Shown piece by piece: positions 63,325 to 64,000 of a DNA stretch of 64,000 nt (its first letter is position 1; each line of letters begins with the position of its first letter). Made by a program: the position numbers and the translations under genes. The notes below the pieces were generated by a model, which saw only the letters and a list, made by a program, of their open reading frames with translations, made no database searches and was not told the origin of the DNA. Origin of the DNA: Adiantum capillus-veneris (taxonomy: Eukaryota; Streptophyta; Polypodiopsida; Polypodiales; Pteridaceae); assembly GCA_014529385.2 (NCBI GenBank), contig CM043963.1, forward strand, positions 99,277,912 through 99,341,911, written 5' to 3'.

Positions 63325-64000
63325 CACAAGTGTATGGGTAGATGGAGTACATGTTTGTTTATGAAAGAACTGTTCTATGGTCATGTAATGGATAATCAAT
63401 GCTACCTACAAGTTATGTGAAACGGATGACACAGAACTGAAGTTTCTGATTGCAGGTAATCGTGTCAAAACTATATTAAAAGTGGGGGTTTGAGCGCAAT
63501 CAGACAGCGAGTGAATCTGCTCGACAAAGGGAAGACAGTGTCAGCTAGGACAGAAAGCAGTGGGCCTTTATGAGCCGAACCATATGTGGAGACCACTGGC
63601 ACCAATCTAAGCACCATGCCCACAAAACACAAAGCAGGCACACAGACCGTCACTCACTCATACGCTCATGTGAACAACAATTTGTCTTCGCTTTATCGCA
63701 TATTTGTTTAAAACATGCCTGGAATCACTCCGTTTTACAAATACACCTTACTATTAAGGTACACAAAAGAGACATGAATGCACCTTTGGATGATCTTACC
63801 AGCTCATGAACTGTTGATGGATCAACATGGTGTCCTAATAGAGTGACTTGATCAAGAGTTGTCTCAGCATCACGGAGAGAACCATCTGATCTCGATGCAA
63901 TGAGTTTAAGAATCTCAGGGTCTATGGATAGGTTCTCCATGCTAGCAAGCTTTTGTAGCCTTTCAATAATTTCAGAGTCCTTGATCTTTGGAAAAGGGAA
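20041..64000 (-). CDS. STI-like: STICHEL-like protein (DnaX / Pol III gamma-tau-like), 3' part; join of five exons
   Basis: Join on the minus strand: 64000-63800, 62233-62017, 22474-21974, 21848-21221, 20413-20041. The exons sum to 1920 nt, exactly 640 codons with the TGA stop, and every intron has GT and AG borders. Family: plant STICHEL and STICHEL-like proteins, which resemble the bacterial clamp-loader subunit DnaX. In Arabidopsis STICHEL controls trichome branching. What is visible: the end of the AAA+ module with the sensor-2-type GSLRDAETTLDQ, a DnaX domain-III-like helical region (DTVNTVRRARDLI, SRLATVITDILAGSF), the family hallmark EAEKQLRVSND plus TWLTAALLQLGP, and a C-terminal domain with FEVVLGFPVEIKTSL. 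The Walker A/B part and N-terminus lie beyond 64000. One intron is 39.5 kb. No disabling change is seen. The exact orthologue (STI or an STI-like paralogue) is undecided. Confidence 0.93.
20414..21220 (-). other. Last intron of the STICHEL-like gene (807 bp)
   Basis: Bounded by GTAATT (21220) and CGCAG (20414). No element or RNA gene recognised inside. Confidence 0.8.
21221..21848 (-). CDS. STI-like: STICHEL-like exon
   Basis: 628 nt after acceptor TTTATTGCAG. It completes the C-terminal domain (VDATVHLEVHNP, LFEVVLGFPVEIKTSL) and then runs into a long hydrophilic His/Ser/Asn-rich tail with no recognised domain. Donor AGCAG|GTAATT. The leftover AG plus the next exon's G gives Arg. Confidence 0.9.
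21974..22474 (-). CDS. STI-like: STICHEL-like exon
   Basis: 501 nt, entered after acceptor CCAAATCAG (phase 1) and left at donor GAAG|GTATGA (phase 1). It contains LRTAMKILAEAEKQLRVSND and TWLTAALLQLGP, the strongest family hallmark in the window, then an acidic, poorly conserved linker, then KLDDIWSKVMEKCRS, which opens the C-terminal domain. Confidence 0.95.
22475..24562. other. Intronic stretch without a supported gene
   Basis: Mostly AT-rich. It holds a 26-base poly-G at 23366-23391. A 100-codon minus-strand frame at 24288-24590 (with a Trp-rich part, LCRAMCARWIREGTNTLDW) looks protein-like but I cannot name it. A LINE C-terminal fragment is one possibility. Confidence 0.45.
24563..25406 (+). 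mobile_element. 5'-truncated LINE, copy A, ending in (CT)n
   Basis: It begins within the C-terminal zinc-finger region of LINE ORF2 (GAGCCTGAGACAGAG, cf. 30526 in copy B) and runs colinearly with copy B through the 3' untranslated region. It shares the terminal motif CTCATAGGTCATTTTGGCC and TTTTGAAGACGTT and then ends in an 84-bp CT repeat (25323-25406). Copy B starts directly after it. Confidence 0.85.
26122..27324 (+). CDS. LINE ORF1: coiled-coil RNA-binding protein
   Basis: 400 codons, uninterrupted. A second in-frame ATG at 26170 (MDQPIKDGDASG) may be the real start. Residues about 60-260 are Glu/Lys-rich with heptad-like spacing, suggesting a trimerising coiled coil. The C-terminal third (ALHVRITGIKDT, AWRVGKKG, ALILRFPSFETRKEF, IFMGDDLTLAQ) has the order of the RRM-plus-CTD module of L1-type ORF1 proteins, which coat element RNA and act as chaperones. 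No CCHC zinc knuckle is present, unlike the ORF1 of the L1-type element at 45-47 kb. It ends with TGA, and the same frame continues open into ORF2. Confidence 0.85.
   Translation: MVTRARPTRAEARPPLMDQPIKDGDASGFTTPQKMKATFKQRNRDSILSPSSLRAGKTVRVQDDLMMERVQVMIKSELSFMRDDIRKEMYANADSYKNSMYADMRKELDKAMLGRHDEMYLSVKGEMQALMCAEVNVMECIMQKKLDEAITSFESWKTNMEKCMKEKDAVIAELKGELVACKIMPKTEGGNKTSMLKELEDIKEQVKTLREGEEQNSKEASSWAERLVKTQEKVDEAKKWIEGAKKGKARMPEAAQTSTIINMTIEEEQTRRTRALHVRITGIKDTKNVEDEVKKLLQCMGIPEPMHTGAWRVGKKGVDEKGNVKEKALILRFPSFETRKEFLKKRRALKKTGIFMGDDLTLAQIAHMQELMPEIKAAREKGKIAFYRGGKVVVLEKCTA
27355..28311 (+). CDS. LINE ORF2, endonuclease part
   Basis: APE-like endonuclease: N-terminal AAWNCNGS (Asn7), catalytic Glu31 in SETH, GDFNAR (Asp148, Asn150), STVDYVM (Asp231) and DHVLLTF (Asp258-His259). 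The full catalytic set looks intact. It nicks target DNA to prime reverse transcription. It starts 30 nt after the ORF1 stop and in the same frame (27355-26122 is divisible by 3). It ends prematurely near 28280-28311, where a one-base frameshift moves the rest of ORF2 into another frame. Confidence 0.9.
   Translation: MAAWNCNGSYRLDVGAFEDSFRDRDIVFYSETHQKSGQLMPSVTGYLWETACRPDARSQHGSRGSGGVAVLFKEELQPLLQIVRRDDQARYMWVRLRAETGRFLYIAICYFPPSTSVYTSPRGQSPFSILDDDIWEFSRDGDIILLGDFNARTANSQTVFYDTSEEMLREMDISEMGLDRHSQDKEHTEYGRYLMEMTTTHGLAILNGLEIFPSSGGFTCFPHRHGASTVDYVMTSPSFISHIQDLSVGPRPVGVAVDHVLLTFSVSFQSSVSQTPRRIAHTQYTFTPETDSVYVEEIYRRMGAAELYIQWRRWITLY
28284..30791 (+). CDS. LINE ORF2, reverse transcriptase and C-terminal zinc finger
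   Basis: 835 codons open after the frameshift. RT motifs in order: GFRRGFSTLDHIL, CCFVDFRKAFDTV (first catalytic Asp), GVKQGYPLSPTLFG, LLLYADDIVLMSE (YADD at residues 395-398) and GLSVNLGKTKVMVFN. A maturase-like thumb region follows. Near residues 740-760 is a C-terminal finger CQLCGREPETELHYICHC. It reverse transcribes element RNA at the nicked target. No internal stop, so this copy is young or recently active, disabled mainly by the single frameshift. Confidence 0.92.
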   Translation: MEEVDHTLLTEILHGAAAEAYPHTQPDQRRRSGNMPHNSWYDEECREMRVQIQSELILGVITYRQSRIALRCLVRRKKRAFLAQMERDLYQLFLSRDSSEAWRLFDEHSPPPVITSPEIWGQYATSLYTVPGQPPLPDPLEPCPATSTFFTTEMVKNAIDRMRTRRAYDHDGLVAEHLIHARDLLSEVLARLFNRVMCEGLPESWRLSTIVPLFKARDPTVPGNYRTIMIGHTLARRYASILEQQLSKWAENEGIRAAGQAGFRRGFSTLDHILTLRAIIEEGRAHGRRMYCCFVDFRKAFDTVPRARLMHRLLKLGVPTEIIWGIMALYGSVTGQVHTLEGISDIVHSTIGVKQGYPLSPTLFGMYVDEVSNYIDREGDRGAQLAGTWIPLLLYADDIVLMSESLEGMQRHLDALHNFAEDSGLSVNLGKTKVMVFNTTPQWVKRSAPTLVYDQDTVEYTDEYTYLGVVFTGPRFTLRRAAETRLSRAYAALGGLERMCSQVQFQEPQTKLWLFDTLVASAMLYGVQVWGPSVNHDSWRNMERPLVFMISRMIRAKASVPHAIIRAEVATPPIEIEALTRSVSFMHSLWDTHRGRYTRLALESSRQLAMQGDASCWYAHMTSWFQRHGLSMDRLPPFQYSLDAPSLPVTRMEITRLIRQDLIQLDTRRTWVEPIQELGTKMAFYKEHLLQLSGDGFVTRPNYMDTHLSHGLRCAIGQIRTSSHQLEIETGRFRGIPPESRICQLCGREPETELHYICHCTMYYDIRGRFHCLFREGFGPLDRVMRYQEQRCLGLYLLELHRHRDSLLGRHGVRQSQRQITDFFGSREPRDQPPA
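31163..33339. other. Stretch without a gene; diverged repeats
   Basis: No coding signal. Within 32460-33300 several segments recur in diverged form. AGCTATG...GCTAAGCTAATC at 32665-32752 matches 33204-33292. TGTGCACATTGATC recurs at about 32474 and 32571. TGAGCGGGCCGTTTAT is repeated at about 33273 and 33291. Confidence 0.55.
33725..33774 (+). repeat. (CT)n expansion inside an LTR
   Basis: The homologous place in the LTR at 40663-41855 (about 41663-41695) has only CTTCTCTTCTCTATCTCTC, so the run of CT repeats grew in place from a CT-rich seed. Confidence 0.85.
34265..35469 (+). pseudogene. Gypsy-type gag, frameshifted
   Basis: Three frames overlap in order: 34265-34843, 34719-35192 and 35110-35469. 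The first starts MVITRSGMD and has PPPSPSTPR and then a tandem series of about 13-residue charged repeats (EERKAxLDREREERKA). The second has the gag core (FSNYDGKMDATIFHSWLHQF, DDAINWYHAW). The third has SFSNRVLQLDSQL and FLYGLDEYIKYDI. Two frameshifts, near 34800 and 35150, kill it, and the C-terminus is cut off at 35469. Confidence 0.85.
35470..35971 (-). repeat. 3' LTR of the chromovirus
   Basis: A 502-bp LTR, TGTCACAAACTGG to CGAATCA on the minus strand. It is preceded by the polypurine tract TTTCAAGAGGGGGGTA, identical to that before the LTR at 59373. It carries a TATATAAAGG box (about 35643-35652 on plus) and the motif AATACCGAAAGGGGCGCG (plus 35525-35543) shared with other LTRs here. 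Confidence 0.8.
35972..37008 (-). pseudogene. Chromovirus integrase C-terminus (GPY/F) and chromodomain
   Basis: Frame 37008-36811 holds NDWVLLRFEKARLRKKKG and LSIRYYGPFQIFEK, the GPY/F module that ends gypsy integrases. Frame 36814-36548 holds EILVPEQILAHTDRKVKGK and then FLVKFKNYPALDAKWMEQED, the chromodomain pattern with its aromatic and W-x-x-E-D residues. Such domains direct integration to particular chromatin. About 570 bp of untranslated sequence separates it from the LTR. Confidence 0.85.
37248..38016 (-). pseudogene. Chromovirus integrase core, split at a poly-G tract
   Basis: Frame 38016-37549 carries the H2C2 zinc-binding end (HCSPFTGHSGIATTLKG, CLVCQKVKFD). It runs into an 18-base G tract (plus 37582-37599), read as a proline run, where the frame shifts. 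Frame 37730-37248 continues with SIAMDFIFDLLRTQSGHNG and VIDRFSKQAHFIPMKKT from the catalytic core. Intact relatives have a short Pro-Ile-Pro linker here, so the homopolymer expanded inside the gene. Confidence 0.88.
38098..39171 (-). pseudogene. Chromovirus reverse transcriptase and RNase H
   Basis: 357 codons uninterrupted: LIQPSTSPYCSPVLLVLKKDG, CIDYRALNKITIKNRFPIPR, FSRIDLKSGYYHIRI (first Asp), FGLTNAPTTFNRMMDRIF and TFFDDIIVFSKD (F-x-DD variant of the YxDD site). RNase H includes HALTQWRHYLLGADFTVFTDHQSL. The first Met corresponds to an internal position (after the usual EL-KKQ), so the N-terminal part is lost at the LINE junction. Frame changes follow near 38100. Confidence 0.9.
40663..41855 (+). 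repeat. 5' LTR of the non-autonomous element
   Basis: 1193 bp, TGTCACGTGCACATC to CACCGTACA. TATA-like AGATATATAAAG at about 40975-40986. The downstream half is dense in the degenerate motif CAGC..TAGCGTTTT.CAG. Confidence 0.88.
41856..41873 (+). promoter_or_regulatory. Primer-binding site
   Basis: TTGTATCAGAGCTTTGGC directly after the LTR. It matches the complement of the initiator-Met tRNA 3' end (TGGTATCAGAGC) except near its start, and is the priming site for minus-strand DNA. Confidence 0.85.
42295..43575 (+). pseudogene. Decayed 427-codon ORF: gag-like start, unknown remainder
   Basis: Three open stretches (42295-42837, 42868-43152, 43153-43575) lie in one frame, separated only by TAA at 42835 and TAG at 43150. 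Residues 1-85 resemble the gag at 34265 (EEEFFPLGGFSDPPPSPSTP, MEALMKTMMDMMREQE, then a charged coil). The next part has acidic imperfect repeats (HDLHDKDVIIYNDDDLQDND). The rest is His/Phe-rich (RDAFLYFSHRLYVIPFHRHD) and then a C-terminal part with LEEYGPTSIDKVEALKEPQM. I recognise no domain after residue 85. It could be a rearranged polyprotein, an envelope-like product or captured sequence. Confidence 0.6.
43598..43610 (+). promoter_or_regulatory. Polypurine tract
   Basis: GAAAAGAAGGGGA immediately before the 3' LTR, the primer for plus-strand DNA. Confidence 0.8.
43611..44652 (+). repeat. 3' LTR, truncated
   Basis: Starts TGTCACGTGCACATC like the 5' LTR. It lacks about 95 bp present there (the CT-rich segment to CACTCTCT, junction near 44598) and its last about 200 bp. 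It ends at 44652, where LINE E resumes. Confidence 0.85.
44829..44989. mobile_element. 161-bp hAT-type MITE with 8-bp target duplication
   Basis: Terminal inverted repeats CATAGTTAC / GTAACTATG. The 8-bp duplication ATGTGGAT occurs at 44821-44828 and 44990-44997. Deleting the element and one duplication restores the LINE RT reading MYVDEVVDYIERDGDRGAQ exactly, which confirms the borders. The interior is rich in GGAA/GGGAACGG and has no coding capacity. Confidence 0.92.
45113..45535 (-). pseudogene. L1-type ORF2 endonuclease fragment
   Basis: Starts MRIVSWNVQGLGG (Asn catalytic position), then DILMLQEHHL (catalytic Glu), GGIQGGVCMTIADSW and, after frameshift, GFLNVYAPNVASG. The catalytic GDFN region is absent here but present in the copy at 55155-55452 (GGDFNMSEDPSDRIG). 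Confidence 0.85.
45545..47311 (-). pseudogene. L1-type ORF1 with CCHC knuckle (degraded)
   Basis: Blocks: 47311-47090 (RLALSLEEQASLAAEVERL), 47068-46748 (QWRHGFDPTSDVLVEEADLP and REYLPLLSRIGFEVGTV, DUF4283-like), and 46679-46434. Just upstream of the last block a zinc knuckle CFIC..MGHLAKAC has a TAG codon in its middle. A further frame is at 46093-45545. DUF4283 plus CCHC is the usual plant L1 ORF1, an RNA-binding protein. Confidence 0.8.
47871..49604 (+). mobile_element. Solo LTR (1734 bp) inserted in gag
   Basis: Starts TGTCACGAGGACGTGG and ends GGGCCGGTTTCA. It matches the LTR at 59373-61077. A TATA box (TATAAAG, 49400-49406) is followed by AATACCGAAAGGGGCGCC. Flanks GCAGC (47866-47870) and ACAGC (49605-49609) form a 5-bp target duplication with one change. 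It arose by LTR-LTR recombination after insertion into the gag. Confidence 0.9.
48693..48902 (+). repeat. 105-bp tandem duplication inside the solo LTR
   Basis: GTTAAG.GCTATGGAGTGC begins at 48693 and again at 48798, each unit ending in a CT-rich segment. The related LTR at 59373-61077 has one unit only (about 60276-60380). Confidence 0.88.
50611..51596. other. Stretch without a gene; telomere-like motifs and a long hairpin
   Basis: Possibly the leader or LTR of the gag element (a minus-strand TTTTAAATAG lies near 50640). Two short imperfect palindromes contain AAACCCTAACC (about 50840-50930). The perfect hairpin at 51020-51106 is listed separately. Confidence 0.45.
51020..51106. repeat. Perfect inverted repeat, 34-bp arms, 19-nt loop
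   Basis: Left arm 51020-51053 (AAATATGCAGGGTGCACGGG...) and right arm 51073-51106 are exact reverse complements. The arms contain the palindrome GTGCATGCAC. No target duplication recognised. It could be a foldback element or a hairpin-RNA locus. Confidence 0.95.
52735..53190. repeat. Imperfect ~228-bp tandem repeat
   Basis: CCCTAAACCTGCAAAAAA followed by ACAGCA.GCT.TAATTC.CTGTTT occurs at about 52742 and 52970. GACGAG...GAAA.CTCTC follows at the same offset in both. A weaker third unit precedes (about 52615). Confidence 0.65.
53290..53881. mobile_element. 592-bp non-autonomous hAT element with 8-bp target duplication
   Basis: Terminal inverted repeats CAGTGTGACATGAAA / TTTTTATGTCACACTG. The 8-bp duplication CATATGAG is exact at 53282-53289 and 53882-53889. 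Both subterminal regions are packed with GTTTC/GAAAC motifs (GTTTCGGGGTTTCGAGGTTT at both ends in direct orientation), possible transposase-binding sites. A (GA)n tract lies at 53474-53511. No transposase frame. Confidence 0.93.
54060..54408 (-). repeat. LTR fragment of the TGTCACGAG family
   Basis: On the minus strand from 54408, TGTCACGAGACTGTG, then ATTTAATTTTTGGGACCCTC and CGGACATTGCGTGGCC, aligning with the start of the LTRs at 47871 and 59373. It sits inside LINE copy D. A (CA)n tract lies at its left end (about 53990-54006). Confidence 0.8.
55155..56700 (-). mobile_element. L1-type LINE 5' half fused to LINE copy D
   Basis: Minus strand: GC-rich 5' region (56700-56460), ORF1 start (RLALSLTEQASLEAEVARLQ, about 56300) with an internal deletion that removes the zinc knuckle, then endonuclease frames at 55758-55558 and 55452-55160. 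The latter contains WCIGGDFNMSEDPSDRIGSS and HGAELAAWERLCMTL. At about 55155 the sequence passes, in the same orientation, into the RT of the other LINE family. Confidence 0.85.
56805..57340. repeat. Dispersed repeat, copy 1
   Basis: Starts ACCCACAAGACAATATAACC and aligns with 58066-58480 in direct orientation, with many point changes. It contains a 23-base poly-C (57019-57041) absent from copy 2. Function unknown. Confidence 0.75.
57345..57990 (+). repeat. LTR-like segment of the TGTCACAAACTG family
   Basis: TGTCACAAACTGCTGACGTGTC (about 57349) resembles the chromovirus LTR start. Near the end are ATATAAAG (57858-57865) and ATACCGAAAGGGGCGCC (57868-57884), then a CT repeat (57942-57974). 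It lies between the two dispersed repeats. No second LTR or coding region in this orientation. Confidence 0.65.
58066..58480. repeat. Dispersed repeat, copy 2
   Basis: Direct-oriented partner of 56805-57340. It ends at ATATACCTATAGACTCATAGTAG; a related tail occurs near 51440-51470. Confidence 0.75.
58485..58690 (-). pseudogene. L1-type ORF1 fragment
   Basis: Matches the ORF1 region at 47080-47260 (ATAATCTTTCCCACCTC.GC and AATAATCTTGCAGATGAC). Third piece of this L1 family in the window. Confidence 0.65.
58706..61077 (+). mobile_element. Chromovirus-related LTR element with large internal deletion
   Basis: Exact 5-bp target duplication TTATC at 58701-58705 and 61078-61082. A truncated 5' LTR (58706 to about 59083) is followed by about 290 bp of internal 3' sequence, a polypurine tract AAGAGGGGGGTA (59361-59372) and a complete 3' LTR (59373-61077). 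All protein domains are deleted. The polypurine tract is identical to that of the chromovirus at 35.5-39.2 kb. Confidence 0.92.
59373..61077 (+). repeat. 3' LTR (1705 bp)
   Basis: TGTCACGAGGACGCGG to GGCCGGTTTCA. TATA box at 60877-60883 followed by AAATACCGAAAGGGG. Homologous to the solo LTR at 47871-49604. Confidence 0.92.
61083..62016. other. Intronic stretch without a supported gene
   Basis: A 159-codon minus-strand frame (61606-61127) has no recognisable motif and a composition rich in Ser/Leu/Phe. I do not call it. It is adjacent to the splice donor of the STICHEL-like exon at 62017. Confidence 0.5.
62017..62233 (-). CDS. STI-like: STICHEL-like exon
   Basis: 217 nt. It begins after acceptor GTGCAG with VGCASDDRILSLLDAAL in phase 0 and ends RKQA plus one base before donor C|GTAAGT. 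It covers the DnaX domain-III-like helical bundle (DTVNTVRRARDLI, PLSLMSRLATVITDILAGSF). The one leftover base joins the two-base start of the exon at 22474 to give a Leu codon (QALSEERLERL), as the family expects. Confidence 0.93.
62234..63799 (-). other. 1566-bp intron of the STICHEL-like gene
   Basis: Donor GTAAGA (63799) and acceptor GTGCAG (62234). Contains a 59-bp CT repeat (62288-62346) and a 39-base poly-G (63285-63323), and no recognised mobile-element coding sequence. Confidence 0.85.
63800..64000 (-). CDS. STI-like: STICHEL-like exon (partial, 5'-most in window)
   Basis: 67 codons, in frame from base 64000. It starts FPFPKIKDSEI and contains LIASRSDGSLRDAETTLDQ, matching the sensor-2 region and end of the AAA+ domain in this family, where the arginine contacts nucleotide. 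It ends VHEL with donor CTG|GTAAGA, phase 0. The frame stays open past this donor to 63725, but that extension is intronic. Confidence 0.93.

Noticed and set aside
63725-63799. In-frame extension of the STICHEL-like exon past 63800
   Set aside because: The donor GTAAGA at 63799 followed by phase-0 continuation at 62233 gives the conserved sequence; the extension does not.
1-64000. CRISPR arrays, bacterial operons, riboswitches, rRNA or functional tRNA genes
   Set aside because: None seen; the only tRNA-like sequence is the SINE head at 19041-19113, which is not a complete tRNA gene.

Overview
The window is nuclear DNA from a land plant with a large, repeat-rich genome. The evidence is one plant-type host gene with GT-AG introns, Ty1/copia and Ty3/gypsy (chromovirus) elements, two LINE families and hAT-type miniature elements. 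The species cannot be fixed from sequence alone. Very long transposon-filled introns and many dinucleotide and poly-G tracts suggest a fern or gymnosperm, but that is inference.

The only host gene I can support is on the minus strand. It is the 3' part of a STICHEL-like gene (plant DnaX / DNA polymerase III gamma-tau-like family). Five exons are visible: 64000-63800 (continuing beyond the window), 62233-62017, 22474-21974, 21848-21221 and 20413-20041. All junctions have GT-AG borders and compatible phases. Together they give exactly 640 codons including the stop (639 residues). The intron between 62016 and 22475 is 39,542 bp, so most of the window is the inside of one intron.

Layout. 1-19.7 kb, downstream of the gene: three to four decayed copia elements (two of one family on the minus strand at 3.3-6.6 and 12.1-16.7 kb; a gag-bearing one on the plus strand at 6.8-10.1 kb), a tRNA-derived SINE with a 9-bp target duplication (19036-19418) and a 58-base poly-G tract. 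20.0-22.5 kb: last three exons. 22.5-62.0 kb: the giant intron, holding a 5'-truncated LINE (24.6-25.4 kb); a nearly intact LINE (25.4-31.2 kb) with ORF1 and ORF2 in one frame separated by a single TGA; an LTR element with partial gag (33.3-35.5 kb) abutting a truncated chromovirus (35.5-39.2 kb); a second LINE copy (39.2-45.1 kb) split by a non-autonomous LTR element (40.7-44.65 kb) and by a 161-bp hAT MITE; an L1-type 5' half (45.1-47.7 kb); a gypsy gag split by a solo LTR (47.7-50.6 kb); a perfect 34-bp-arm hairpin (51.0 kb); another LINE/L1 chimera (51.6-56.7 kb) containing a 592-bp hAT element; and a chromovirus-related deletion derivative with an exact 5-bp target duplication (58.7-61.1 kb). 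62.0-64.0 kb: upstream exons and a 1.57-kb intron.

The elements form a readable nesting history: LTR elements and MITEs sit in LINEs, a solo LTR sits in a gag gene, and all of it sits in one intron that must still splice if the host gene is functional. Two points stand out beyond ordinary repeat content. First, the LINE family ends in (CT)n rather than poly(A), which links it to the window's microsatellites. Second, its reverse-transcriptase region is joined twice, independently, to the 5' half of an L1-type element.
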